This document shows, piece by piece, positions 46,854 to 56,854 of a stretch of 64,000 bases of DNA. A program made the position numbers and the translations under genes. The stretch spans positions 248,001-312,000 of the forward strand of contig NZ_JMIH01000023.1 in NCBI RefSeq assembly GCF_000714815.1, written 5' to 3'. Below the pieces are notes generated by a model. It saw nothing but the letters and a program-made list of their open reading frames with translations. It searched no databases and was not told the DNA's origin. The stretch's first letter is position 1. Each line of letters begins with the position of its first letter. Origin of the DNA: Anditalea andensis. Its GTDB lineage: Bacteria > Bacteroidota > Bacteroidia > Cytophagales > Cyclobacteriaceae.

Positions 46854-48143
46854 ATGAAAAATATAATTCTTCTACTAAAAAGCCATCAAAACCTATGGAC
46901 AGCCATGATGCTGCTTTTATTAATGGGTAGTATGGCATCTTGCTCGGACGATGAATTTGACACTTCAGCCCCCCCGGTCATCGAGAGGATAAGAAATACC
47001 AATCCCAATACAGCTGACAGTTCATTTGTCAGTGCTACTTTGGGAAGTACCATAGCCATACTTGGCAATAATCTGAGTACTACCTTAGAAGTCTACTTAA
47101 ATGATTATCCTCTGGGAGTGAACCCAGCTTATGTAACAAATAATACAGTCGTCATTCAGATCAATGATTCTGTACCTACAGTAGCTACTAACCCAGATGT
47201 AATAAATAAACTAAGACTGGTCACCAGAGCAGGTGAAGCTACTTACGATTTCCAAACCCTGCCTCCGGCTCCTCAGGTATTGCAGGTTAAGAACCAATAT
47301 GTGGGCCCGGGTGACCAGCTTACTTTATATGGAAGATATTTCTATTTTGTGGATACAGTATATTTTCCGGGCGACGATGTTTTTGTAACTACAGGCATCC
47401 AGACCAATGCAGGGGGAAATACCCTTACAGTCACAGTGCCTGAAGGACTGGACTTTTCAGAGAGTTCCAATGTAATAGTGGTTTCAAGAAGTGGTGCCTC
47501 TGCTACTAACCGTAACACGCAGATATATTCAGGATGGGGCATGGTAGCAGATTTTGATACACCTGGTGTGCTTAACTGGCCCTGGGATTGGGGATGGGGC
47601 ATATCCGGCGACATGATCCGAAATACACAGCCAGGCATTGCGGCCCTGGATGGTAACTTTGCAGGCATGAACCAAGCTTTCCCGGCCAACAATGACTGGA
47701 ACAATGACAAAGTGATCAATCTGGCAGCATGGAGTGGTGAACAGATGTTTCCCACCACGCCATCAAACCTTTATAACCCTGCAGCACCTGCCGGTAATTT
47801 TGATATCCGTTTTGAACTGGCCATAAACAGTGCCATGCCCATACAGGATCTGTCGGTACAGATATGGTATCCTGACAGAAATGAAAATGAATTAAGCTAC
47901 ACCATTCCACTTAGCGAATTTGCAAGAACCGCTGATGGCACCTGGTATACTTTTTCTGCTAATATGACCCAATTGACAAATGGAAATAATAGATTGGGTA
48001 CCTATGCAGACTTTTTAGCAGGCGACCATGATGGCATCAGACAGTTAAGACTGGTAATACAAAACACCAACCCGACACAGAATATCCGTGCTACTATAGG
48101 TATAGATAATATACGAATAGTCCGTGCCGTGCGCCAGCAATAG
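46854..48143 (+). CDS. IPT/TIG-domain glycan-binding surface lipoprotein (SGBP-B-like)
   Basis: This lipoprotein of 429 residues has its lipobox at MASC. Two IPT/TIG immunoglobulin-like domains follow (about residues 40-220, e.g. LGSTIAILGNNLS and GPGDQLTLYGRYF). The C-terminal half is a beta-sandwich rich in tryptophan (NWPWDWGWG; WSGEQ; IWYPDR), resembling the xyloglucan/beta-glucan binding domain of SGBP-B proteins. It lies 58 nt after susD and should capture polysaccharide at the cell surface. Confidence 0.87.
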   Translation: MKNIILLLKSHQNLWTAMMLLLLMGSMASCSDDEFDTSAPPVIERIRNTNPNTADSSFVSATLGSTIAILGNNLSTTLEVYLNDYPLGVNPAYVTNNTVVIQINDSVPTVATNPDVINKLRLVTRAGEATYDFQTLPPAPQVLQVKNQYVGPGDQLTLYGRYFYFVDTVYFPGDDVFVTTGIQTNAGGNTLTVTVPEGLDFSESSNVIVVSRSGASATNRNTQIYSGWGMVADFDTPGVLNWPWDWGWGISGDMIRNTQPGIAALDGNFAGMNQAFPANNDWNNDKVINLAAWSGEQMFPTTPSNLYNPAAPAGNFDIRFELAINSAMPIQDLSVQIWYPDRNENELSYTIPLSEFARTADGTWYTFSANMTQLTNGNNRLGTYADFLAGDHDGIRQLRLVIQNTNPTQNIRATIGIDNIRIVRAVRQQ

Positions 48144-48184
48144 TAATGTAATGTTCTCATATAATTAAAGGGTTTTTAATTATT

Positions 48185-48218
48185 CTCGGAGTGGCTCATG
48201 GCTGCTCCGAGTTTTTAT
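48185..48218 (+). terminator. Terminator inside the polysaccharide locus, after the SGBP gene
   Basis: CTCGGAG (48185-48191) pairs with CTCCGAG (48205-48211), followed by TTTTTATAT. It separates susC-susD-SGBP from the downstream FG-GAP and GH9 genes, which begin 20 nt later. Partial termination would give the first three genes more transcript. Confidence 0.65.
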
Positions 48219-48238
48219 ATCTCTGGAATTAATAATTT

Positions 48239-51200
48239 ATGATAGTAGAAATCCGAATATTCGTTCCATTCTTATTATGGACTGCGTGTCTATGGGCATG
48301 CACAGGTCCTGCGTCCGAAAACCAAACCCTTTTTGAATTAATACCAGCCGAACAATCAGGTATATTTTTTAGCAATAACCTTAAAGAAACAGCATTGGCC
48401 AATATCCTCACATATCAATATTTCTATAATGGAGGTGGTGTAGCGGTTGGTGATGTAAACAATGACGGGCTAATGGATTTGTTTTTTACCGGCAACATGA
48501 CATCTAATAAACTCTATCTCAATAAAGGTGATTTAAAATTTCAGGATATTACCCTGGCTACAGGTACAGCAGGAAGGGAAGAGCACTGGACGACAGGTGC
48601 TGTAATGGTGGATATCAATGGAAATGGCCTCATGGATATATACGTTTGTTATTCAGGAAATCTTCCTTCAGATGCAAGAAGAAACCAGCTTTTTGTAAAC
48701 CAAGGTATTGATGAGCAGGGTATCCCCTACTTTGAAGAAATGGCTAAAGCATATGGAATAGATGATCCCGGATACAGTACTTCAGCTTTATTTTTTGATT
48801 ATGACCTAGATGGTGATTTGGACCTCATGCTATTACAGCACAATCCAGAACTCTACAGCAATCTCGATGAATCAAATTATAGAAAAAGATTACAGGAGCA
48901 TTCCCCAGATATGAGTTCAAAACTATTTAAAAATAATGATGGCATATTTGAAGATGTTACCTTAGAAGCCGGTTTAAGCGGTACGCCGCTGAGCTATGGA
49001 TTAGGTGGAAATGTGGCTGATGTAAATGGGGACGGATACCCTGACATCTACATCGCAAATGATTATTCAGCTCCCGACTATCTCTATATCAACAATGGCA
49101 ACGGTACTTTTTCAGATCGCATAAATGAGCAGATAGGGCATACCAGCTTATATACTATGGGAATGGATATAGCTGATTTTAACAATGATGGCCTACTGGA
49201 TATATATACCCTGGACATGCTTCCGGAAGATAACCGAAGGCAAAAACTGCTTTTCTCTCCGGAAAATTATGACCACTTTGACCTTTTTGTGAAGGTAGGT
49301 CTCCACCACCAGTATATGCGTAATATGCTTCAAATGAATAATGGAAACGGTACCTTCAGTGAAATTGGCCAACTGGCGGGGATATCTAATACCGACTGGA
49401 GCTGGACACCTTTATTCGCTGATTTTAATAATAGCGGTAAAAAAGATTTATTTGTTTCCAATGGCTTCCTCAAAGACTTAACTAACTTAGACTTTATAAA
49501 CAACAGGAAGGAGTATCTCCAAAACCAAAAAGTAACACAGAATGGATTGATAGAACTGATCCATACCATGCCCACCACCCCTTTGCAGAACTATATTTTT
49601 GAAAATCAAGGAAATCTACGCTTTTCTAATATGGCCAACGATTGGGGACTAAATCAGTTAAGTAATAGTAATGGCGCTGTATATGTAGATCTGGACAATG
49701 ATGGAGACCTTGAGCTGGTGATCAATAATATTAATCAATCCGCGTTCCTCTACAAAAACAACTCACGTGAATCCCAGCAATCAAATTTTTTGCAAATAGA
49801 ACTGGAAGGTAAAAATAAAAACACCCTAGCTCTGGGGACCAAAGTTACTATATACTCGGATGGCCAACTCCAAATGCAGGAACAGACTCTTTATAAAGGT
49901 TATCAAGGAAATGTAGGTCCAGTGCTCCATTTTGGACTAGGAGATTGGAAAAGAATAGACTCATTGATCGTTAATTGGCCAGGTGGATCTTCCGAATCTA
50001 TAATTCACCCTGAATACAATCAACGCCTAGTTTTATCTGCATCCAATGCCAATACTCCCGCAAAAGAAAAAATCTGCACATCCCCCAAGTGGATAAGCGA
50101 ACCTTCCATTAGTGAGCTGGCCCATTCTAATATTATTTTTAATGACTTTAATAGACAGTCTCAGCTGATGGAAAACCTGAGTGCAAAAGGGCCTGTACTT
50201 ATTAAAGCAGATGTAAATGGGGACGGCTTGGAAGATATATTTCTGGGAGGGGGATATGGAGAAGCTGGGAAAATTTTTATCCAAAACAAAAATGGAGAAT
50301 TTAATAAGTCCAATGCTTTCTCTGAGTATAATGCAGAAGCTGTCGATGTGCACGCAGCATTTTTAGATGCGAACGGAAATGGCCATTTAGACCTATATAT
50401 AGTCAGAGGAGGCTATCACCAATTTAAAAGCAGGGACCAAAAGTTAAGGGACGAACTTTACATTAATGATGGTAATGGAAATTTTACAAAAAGTACAGTT
50501 GGAACCATACCGGAAATCTTTAACAGCAGCTCTGTGGTAGTACCAATGGATATTAATAATGATGGCTATACCGATCTATTTATCGGAGGAACATATGTTC
50601 CTGGTAGATTTCCGGAATCAGACGAAAGTTATGTACTTCTAAATAAAGGAAATGGGGCTTTTAAAATGATCTCTGGAGATGAATGGCCGATTTTATCTTC
50701 TCTCAAACGGATCAATGATGCTGTGGTAACTGATATAAATAAAGATGGCTCACAGGAATTGGTAATAGCCTCCGAATGGGCACCGATTTATATATTAAGC
50801 TCCTATGGTAATAGACTGGAAAATATAACTGATAAGTTAATTGATGAGAATTTTAGAGGTTTATGGAAATGTTTGTTAATTACAGATCTTAATGGCGATG
50901 GGCAGGTAGAGTTAATATTAGGTAACCATGGATTAAATTCACCATACAGAGCTAGCAGAAAAGAACCCATGCAGCTTCATTTTGCAGATTTTGACCAAAA
51001 TGGGTCGGTAGATCCCATTTTATCTTACTATATACATGGAAAGCGTTACCCTATTTTGTCCCGAGACGAACTGGCGGCCCAGATGTACAGGAAGAAAGCA
51101 GTGTTTTCTTCCTATGGTCAATATGCAGAAGCCACCTTAGAAGATATATTGACTAAAGCAGAAATAGACAAAGCAGAAATACTTGAAATAAACACCTTGG

Positions 51201-51541
51201 AGACCATGTTGTTCATTTTAAAAAACGGGAAGTATATCGTTTCACCACTTCCCTATCAGGTACAAATGGCACCTGTAAAATCAGTCATTTCTCTAGAGGG
51301 CAAACCCAAAGCTCTGTTCTTTGCAGGTAACAGTAATTACAGCAGAATTAAAATCGGAAAGATCGATGGAAATTATGGGATATTGCTTAAAGCAGATGAT
51401 AATTTTGAATATTCATATACCTCCCAGTACATTTCTGGATTTCGCGTAAATGGAGATGTCAATTCTACCTTAAATATAAATGGCAGCTTATATATAGGAA
51501 TACATAACCAACCTGTAGCCATTTACAAGCCACTCGAATGA
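48239..51541 (+). CDS. Large FG-GAP/VCBS repeat and ASPIC/UnbV-domain lipoprotein
   Basis: The protein has 1100 residues with a lipoprotein-like signal (LWAC, C21). Repeated Ca-binding loops of the type DVNNDGLMDLF, DINGNGLMDIY, DYDLDGDLDLM, DVNGDGYPDIY and DFNNDGLLDIY predict two beta-propellers (about residues 50-480 and 640-900). Between them is an ASPIC/UnbV segment (LQIELEGKN...VNWPGGSSE, about 515-590). Proteins like this often accompany SusC/SusD genes in Bacteroidota, but their role is not established. A cell-surface adhesion or glycan-holding role is inferred. It lies after the internal terminator and 6 nt before the GH9 frame. Confidence 0.88.
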   Translation: MIVEIRIFVPFLLWTACLWACTGPASENQTLFELIPAEQSGIFFSNNLKETALANILTYQYFYNGGGVAVGDVNNDGLMDLFFTGNMTSNKLYLNKGDLKFQDITLATGTAGREEHWTTGAVMVDINGNGLMDIYVCYSGNLPSDARRNQLFVNQGIDEQGIPYFEEMAKAYGIDDPGYSTSALFFDYDLDGDLDLMLLQHNPELYSNLDESNYRKRLQEHSPDMSSKLFKNNDGIFEDVTLEAGLSGTPLSYGLGGNVADVNGDGYPDIYIANDYSAPDYLYINNGNGTFSDRINEQIGHTSLYTMGMDIADFNNDGLLDIYTLDMLPEDNRRQKLLFSPENYDHFDLFVKVGLHHQYMRNMLQMNNGNGTFSEIGQLAGISNTDWSWTPLFADFNNSGKKDLFVSNGFLKDLTNLDFINNRKEYLQNQKVTQNGLIELIHTMPTTPLQNYIFENQGNLRFSNMANDWGLNQLSNSNGAVYVDLDNDGDLELVINNINQSAFLYKNNSRESQQSNFLQIELEGKNKNTLALGTKVTIYSDGQLQMQEQTLYKGYQGNVGPVLHFGLGDWKRIDSLIVNWPGGSSESIIHPEYNQRLVLSASNANTPAKEKICTSPKWISEPSISELAHSNIIFNDFNRQSQLMENLSAKGPVLIKADVNGDGLEDIFLGGGYGEAGKIFIQNKNGEFNKSNAFSEYNAEAVDVHAAFLDANGNGHLDLYIVRGGYHQFKSRDQKLRDELYINDGNGNFTKSTVGTIPEIFNSSSVVVPMDINNDGYTDLFIGGTYVPGRFPESDESYVLLNKGNGAFKMISGDEWPILSSLKRINDAVVTDINKDGSQELVIASEWAPIYILSSYGNRLENITDKLIDENFRGLWKCLLITDLNGDGQVELILGNHGLNSPYRASRKEPMQLHFADFDQNGSVDPILSYYIHGKRYPILSRDELAAQMYRKKAVFSSYGQYAEATLEDILTKAEIDKAEILEINTLETMLFILKNGKYIVSPLPYQVQMAPVKSVISLEGKPKALFFAGNSNYSRIKIGKIDGNYGILLKADDNFEYSYTSQYISGFRVNGDVNSTLNINGSLYIGIHNQPVAIYKPLE

Positions 51542-51598
51542 AAAACAATGTCAATTAAACCCTATTTTAAAACCTGTGTTAACCATCGTAAATTGATC

Positions 51599-53353
51599 AT
51601 GAGAAAAAAACTATACCTCCTATTTATACTATCCGCAGGATTTTTATCCTCTTGCCACCGGAGTAATCTTAATTATAATTTCCCAGAAACTGAAGCAATC
51701 AGACTAAATCAGATCGGATATTATCCGGAATCTAAAAAATTTGCAGCTATATCAGCTCATGAAGCTACAGGAACTTTCTATCTTACCAAAGCTGATGAAA
51801 ACACACCAGTATACGAAGGTGATCTTTCAGAAGCTGTATCTTCGGATTATTCAGATAAAAAAACGAAACTGGCTGATTTTTCTGCATTTACCCAAAAAGG
51901 CGAGTACAGATTGGTTATCCCAAGCGCAGGTAAATCTTATCCTTTTAAAATTGAGGACGGGATTTTTGAAGAATTGGCTAAAGGATCCATTAAAGCTTTC
52001 TACTATAACAGGGCATCCTCCCCTCTTTTGGAACAACACGCTGGTATATGGGCTAGAGAAGCAGGCCATCCGGATGACCAGGTTAAGATCCATGCCTCTG
52101 CTGCTTCCGAACAAAGACCTGAAGGGAGTGTTGTATCTGCCCCCTATGGCTGGTATGATGCCGGTGACTATAATAAATATATAGTCAACAGTGGTATCAC
52201 TATGGGTACGCTGCTATCCCTTTATGAGGATTTTAATGATTATTTTCACCATCAAAACTTAAACATCCCCGAATCTGACAATCAAAATCCTGATCTTCTC
52301 GATGAGATACTTTGGAATCTAAAATGGATGCTAAAAATGCAGGACCCAAATGATGGTGGTGTTTACCATAAACTGACCACTGCTGAATTTGAAGGCATGG
52401 TGATGCCACATGAGGCTACAAATCAAAGATATATGGTAGCCAAAAGTACCGCTGCGACACTGAATTTTGCCGCTGTGATGGCGCAGGCTAGCAGGATATA
52501 TAAACAATATCATCCATCGCTGGCTACCGAATGCCTAAATGCAGCAGAAAAGGCATGGGACTGGGCAAAGCTAAACCCAGCACAACTTTACCGACAGGAT
52601 GAAATCAACAAAATACATATTCCTCAAATTCAAACCGGCACTTATGGGGATAACAATGTAGAAGATGAGTGGATTTGGGCCGCTGCTGAATTATATATCA
52701 GTACCCAAAACATCAGTTATCAGGAGAATATTTCAGGTCCAGTTGACAGCTTTACATTACCAAATTGGTCCAATGTAGGGTGGTTAGGATATTATTCCCT
52801 GTTAAGACACAGAAATAAATTAAACAACCCCCCTAAAGATGTTTTGGATAAAGCCAAAAACCAGCTCCTAAACCAGGCCGATGTCTATGTGGAATCAGTG
52901 AAGAACTCCAGGTTCCATTCAGTTATGGGTAAAAATGCAAGTGATTTTAATTGGGGCAGTAACTCTAATGCTGCCAATCAGGGAATTTTACTTATCCAGG
53001 CATACCTATTAAGTGACAAGCAGGAGTACCTAGAGGCAGCCCTAAGTAATCTAGATTATATACTTGGCAGGAATGCCACAGGATACAGTTTTATCACAGG
53101 ATATGGGTCCAAAACTCCGCTATACCCTCACCATAGACCTTCCGAAGCTGAACCTGATAAAGCCCCTGTTCCAGGCTTTCTGGTAGGAGGACCAAATCCC
53201 GGTCAGCAGGACAACTGCGATTACCCTAGTAATATTCCAGATGAATCATATATCGATGAGACCTGTTCCTATGCCTCTAACGAAATAGCTATAAACTGGA
53301 ATGCCCCACTTGCATATCTCACTAATGCCCTCGAAGCAATATATTCAAAGTAA
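51599..53353 (+). CDS. GH9 endoglucanase lipoprotein with N-terminal Ig-like domain
   Basis: This beta-1,4-glucanase has about 584 residues. The frame is open from 51548, but the ATG at 51599 gives a lipoprotein signal ending LSSC, so I chose it. An Ig-like CelD_N domain (about 25-115, RLNQIGYYPES) precedes the (alpha/alpha)6 GH9 domain. Catalytic aspartates D187 and D190 lie in YDAGDYNKY and the proton donor E562 in SNEIAINWN; GRNATGYSFITGYG and PHHRPS are also typical. As the last gene of the PUL it would cut beta-glucan at the cell surface or in the periplasm together with GH5. Confidence 0.92.
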   Translation: MRKKLYLLFILSAGFLSSCHRSNLNYNFPETEAIRLNQIGYYPESKKFAAISAHEATGTFYLTKADENTPVYEGDLSEAVSSDYSDKKTKLADFSAFTQKGEYRLVIPSAGKSYPFKIEDGIFEELAKGSIKAFYYNRASSPLLEQHAGIWAREAGHPDDQVKIHASAASEQRPEGSVVSAPYGWYDAGDYNKYIVNSGITMGTLLSLYEDFNDYFHHQNLNIPESDNQNPDLLDEILWNLKWMLKMQDPNDGGVYHKLTTAEFEGMVMPHEATNQRYMVAKSTAATLNFAAVMAQASRIYKQYHPSLATECLNAAEKAWDWAKLNPAQLYRQDEINKIHIPQIQTGTYGDNNVEDEWIWAAAELYISTQNISYQENISGPVDSFTLPNWSNVGWLGYYSLLRHRNKLNNPPKDVLDKAKNQLLNQADVYVESVKNSRFHSVMGKNASDFNWGSNSNAANQGILLIQAYLLSDKQEYLEAALSNLDYILGRNATGYSFITGYGSKTPLYPHHRPSEAEPDKAPVPGFLVGGPNPGQQDNCDYPSNIPDESYIDETCSYASNEIAINWNAPLAYLTNALEAIYSK

Positions 53354-53486
53354 ACAAGCTGCTAATTGAGCATAATTCTATCAAATTAAGCCACTTAATT
53401 AATATAGGAATCTCATACACCCAGATATATAAGGAGTCCAATAATTTAAGAAGTGATATAAAAAGAGAAGCAGGTTATAAAAAAAA

Positions 53487-53528
53487 CAAAACCCGGAAAT
53501 ATGACTTCTCCGGGTTTTGTTTTTTTTA
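53487..53528. terminator. Bidirectional terminator between GH9 and desaturase genes
   Basis: AAAACCCGGA (53488-53497) pairs with TCCGGGTTTT (53509-53518), with T runs after it on the plus strand and A runs before it serving the minus strand. It ends the PUL transcript and the converging desaturase transcript. Confidence 0.82.
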
Positions 53529-53570
53529 ATCTTATATCCAGACAACTAGAAAAAAACGAATATTATTAAC

Positions 53571-54686
53571 TTATGCCTCTACAGCGATCCTTTCTACCGG
53601 CAGTACCTGTTCAGCATTACCTGCCTTCTTTAAAAAATTATAATGAGACTTAAGTGCCGAATAAAACGTTTCATTGTCATGGTAAGGCAATCCATGTTCT
53701 AATGCAGTCTCTTTTACTATTTCAGACAAAACTGGGTAATGGATATGGCAAATTTTAGGAAATAAATGGTGTTCAACTTGAAAATTCAAGCCTCCACATA
53801 AAAATGTGGCCACTTTACTCTTCCTTGCAAAATTAGCAGTAGTCCTAAGCTGGTGCTCTGCCCACGCTTCCTCTATATTTTCATTTTCTTCCGGTTCTGG
53901 TAGTGTCGTCTGTTCTACCAGGTGAGCCAGTTGGAAAACCAGGCCCAATACCAGACCTTCTGCAAAATTCATAGCCAAAAATCCAATAGCAAATTGCCAC
54001 CATGTAATATCCATTACCACTAAAGGGATAATGATAAATAGGCTATAGTAAATAAATTTATAGAAAAACAGATTGAAATATTGAATTTTAGGGTGTTTAT
54101 TTTGGTGTTTTCCTATACTTTTCTGAAAGAACTTCAGATAATCTTTTCTAAAAAACCAAGACATAGATGCCAATGAATATAGCATGAATGCATAAATATG
54201 CTGGTACTTATGAAAACTTTTCTTTTCTTCACTCGGAGAGATCCTTACCATACCCGGCGCGACTTCCAAGTCACCATCGTGTCCAACTATATTAGTATAA
54301 GTATGGTGTATTTGATTATGGGTTATGTTCCATACGTAATCATTAGCCCCGATGATGTTAAATAGAAACCCCAAGGTTTTGTTTACCCAGCTTTTAGAAG
54401 AATAAGATCCATGAAGTGCATCGTGGCAGATATTGAATCCTATAAATGCCATGGTCATGCCTAAACCCACAGCCAGAAGAAGAGATACCCATATAGAAAA
54501 AACTTCGGTAATGATCAGTGCATAAAAACCTACAAAGAAGAGGAGGTAGACAGCTGTTTTTATAGCCATGGCTGTATTGGCTTTTTTGGAAATGTTGTTG
54601 GAAACAAAATAATGTTCCACTCTTTTTCTTAAGGTATTAAAAAAGAGGGAATTTTTTGAATCAATAAATTTGATTGTTTGGCTCAT
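53571..54686 (-). CDS. Membrane fatty acid (acyl-CoA/lipid) desaturase
   Basis: This membrane di-iron desaturase has 371 residues. Three histidine boxes are present: HDALHGS, HNQIHHTYTN and FQVEHHLFP, the last of the QxxHH type found in front-end (delta-5/delta-6-like) desaturases. Four hydrophobic helices surround them. There is no fused cytochrome b5 domain. It introduces double bonds into acyl chains of membrane lipids, possibly for cold adaptation. Its regiospecificity cannot be read from the sequence. Confidence 0.88.
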   Translation of the reverse strand: MSQTIKFIDSKNSLFFNTLRKRVEHYFVSNNISKKANTAMAIKTAVYLLFFVGFYALIITEVFSIWVSLLLAVGLGMTMAFIGFNICHDALHGSYSSKSWVNKTLGFLFNIIGANDYVWNITHNQIHHTYTNIVGHDGDLEVAPGMVRISPSEEKKSFHKYQHIYAFMLYSLASMSWFFRKDYLKFFQKSIGKHQNKHPKIQYFNLFFYKFIYYSLFIIIPLVVMDITWWQFAIGFLAMNFAEGLVLGLVFQLAHLVEQTTLPEPEENENIEEAWAEHQLRTTANFARKSKVATFLCGGLNFQVEHHLFPKICHIHYPVLSEIVKETALEHGLPYHDNETFYSALKSHYNFLKKAGNAEQVLPVERIAVEA

Positions 54687-55316
54687 AAACTTGGGGTAAT
54701 GTATATAATTCAGGAGGGCGTATTAGTCTAACTGAATATTCAACCAATTGATTTCGAATTCAGATAATTCTTTTCAAAATTTAATCATACTACGTCCATC
54801 ATTAATTATTTTTTTTTAATCATCAGGGTTATATCATACAATTATAGGTAATGTATCAAGTATTCCCACTAATGAATAATCTATTTTATCAGAAAATTAT
54901 GTATTATCCATCTCAGCTTCCAAACGAAGTGATTTTATGCATCAAAGATAATTATAGAAAGTGATTTCTTATTTTATTCATGAAATGAAAAAAAAGATTT
55001 TTATCAGTTATGGCAGTTTCATATGGTCATACTGACGATAACAGGGCATGGTTTGTACCTTTTACCTATCGAGATAGAAACCATGTTGTAAAATCTCAAC
55101 CTGCATATCCATTATTTATCCCCCTTTCTCCTAAAGCTATTAATTATGTGTACCTAATGTTTTAACAATGAAGGATGATTCTCATCCAAACTTTACTTGG
55201 CACTGGGGACGGAAATATGGCCATAAAAATATTTTTTTAAGTATAAATCGGTTACGGATTTGATTTTGTTTTTGAACTCCTTATTTTTCTTGAAATTTTC
55301 AAACATTCTTTAGATA
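54687..55316. other. Long AT-rich intergenic region
   Basis: In 630 nt I find no credible gene. One possible structure is CATGGTTT (55047-55054) with AAACCATG (55078-55085), enclosing CTATC/GATAG (55066-55077). Otherwise this should contain promoters for the divergent desaturase and UPF0158 genes. Confidence 0.45.
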
Positions 55317-55757
55317 ATGCTATCGCTAGATAAAGCTCAGAAAGAAAAAATCGCCGGATTGCTGATCAAAGGCTTGATTTGTTTCTATAAAATCGATTCC
55401 AAAAAAATGTATTCTATGCCGGATGATGAAGATCATTTCAGTTATGACCTTACGCCGGAGGAGGAAGACATTTTGGATGAAATAGAAGAAAATCCAGATA
55501 ATTATGTAGAATTCATTAGGATGGAGCCCCACCATGAAAGTCTGATCATGGAGGATTTTGCAGACCGACAGGTAAAGGATAAAGGTTTTCAGGAAGAACT
55601 TTTCAATGCTTTGGCTAAAAGCAAGGCTGCCTCCAATTTCCGGTTTTTGGTAGAAAGTTCAAAAGAATACAAGGAAAGGTGGCATGAATTTCATCTTTCA
55701 AAATATGTAGACTGGGTGCAAGAACAGCTAGACAGTTATAATATAATGGAAGATTAA
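55317..55757 (+). CDS. UPF0158 family protein
   Basis: This acidic cytoplasmic protein of 146 residues fits UPF0158: an N-terminal helix, EFIRMEPHHESLIMEDFADRQVKD in the middle, and WHEFHLSKYVDWVQEQL at the C-terminus. Function is unknown for the family. A single gene with its own spacer on both sides. Confidence 0.75.
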   Translation: MLSLDKAQKEKIAGLLIKGLICFYKIDSKKMYSMPDDEDHFSYDLTPEEEDILDEIEENPDNYVEFIRMEPHHESLIMEDFADRQVKDKGFQEELFNALAKSKAASNFRFLVESSKEYKERWHEFHLSKYVDWVQEQLDSYNIMED

Positions 55758-56005
55758 GCTGCTAATGACAAAATAATGGCCTTACAAAAAAGTAGGGCCA
55801 ACTTGTTTTTATACGTCCAGCTAAACAGAACAACTACCTTATATTACTTAGAACCATTTAATAAAAGGCTGCCCAGCTTTTTGTTTTTTCTTCAATTTAA
55901 CTTAAGATCAGTATCCTCCAACTTTAATACACCACTGATACCAAATAGATTTAAAAATAAACAGAGAAGGGCTTATTTGTTCCACAAAAAAAAATTGATT
56001 CTTCC

Positions 56006-56821
56006 ATGAAGAAATATTTTCAGCTTTTATTCTTACTGTTGATCCACACGGCTTCCTTTAGCCAGTCCTTAAGACAATTGATCCAAACAGACCTCACTTC
56101 CATATGCAGTCATAGGGGAGTAAGTGCCTTAGGAAAAGAAGAGAATAGTATCCAATCGATGTCAGAGGCTCTCTCCCAGGGTATTAAAATACATGAAATA
56201 GATATCATGGAAAGTATAGATGGCAAGCTATACCTGTTACATGATGAGACTTTGGACCGGACTACTGATTTAAAAGGATATATAAAGGATACCCATAGCA
56301 AAGAACTGGACCAAGGTGTCCTGAAGGGAACAAAAGAACCCATTCCGGCCTTCAAAGCAGCACTTCAATGGGCCAAAGAAAATGGTGCGTACCTGATGTT
56401 GGATGTAAAAGCTGCTCCTGTGAAAAAAGTTATGGAAGAAGTTCAATCAATGAATATGATGGATAGGGTGATGCTTTTGACTTTTACTAGAGACAGGACT
56501 GACGAAGCTTTGGCATACCCTGAAAAATTCCTTATATCCGCATTAATAAAAGAAATAACAGATATAGATTACTATTTGAAAATATTTCATAATACAGATT
56601 TTTTGATAGGGTATATTAACAAAACCGCGGATGCGGAAATTTATCAGCAGGCAAGAAAAGCAGGTGTCACTATTCTCACAGATACAATGGGCGAAGTGGA
56701 TAAATTGGCCAAGGAAGATGGTGGTAAATCGTATGTGGACTTTATATACGAAAAGAAGCCTGATGTATTGGTCAGCGATTACCCCTTAAAAGTAAAGAAA
56801 GCAGTGGAAATGCAATTTTGA
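56006..56821 (+). CDS. Glycerophosphodiester phosphodiesterase family protein, secreted
   Basis: The protein has 271 residues with a signal peptide (TASFSQS). A TIM-barrel GDPD domain follows: CSHRGVSALGKEENS holds the catalytic HRG motif and the EN metal ligand; IHEIDIMESIDGKLYLLHDETLDRTTDLKG gives the E-x-D and HD ligands; MLDVKA gives the next acid. It would hydrolyse glycerophosphodiesters in the periplasm. It lies 33 nt before the M1 peptidase gene, probably the same transcript. Confidence 0.88.
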   Translation: MKKYFQLLFLLLIHTASFSQSLRQLIQTDLTSICSHRGVSALGKEENSIQSMSEALSQGIKIHEIDIMESIDGKLYLLHDETLDRTTDLKGYIKDTHSKELDQGVLKGTKEPIPAFKAALQWAKENGAYLMLDVKAAPVKKVMEEVQSMNMMDRVMLLTFTRDRTDEALAYPEKFLISALIKEITDIDYYLKIFHNTDFLIGYINKTADAEIYQQARKAGVTILTDTMGEVDKLAKEDGGKSYVDFIYEKKPDVLVSDYPLKVKKAVEMQF

Positions 56822-56854
56822 TCCAAAATGATTATCTTTTCAAAAACATAAAAG

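Noticed and set aside
55776-56009. Plus-strand open frame of 77 codons before the GDPD gene
   Set aside because: It overlaps the GDPD start, has a basic, AT-driven composition and no family pattern.
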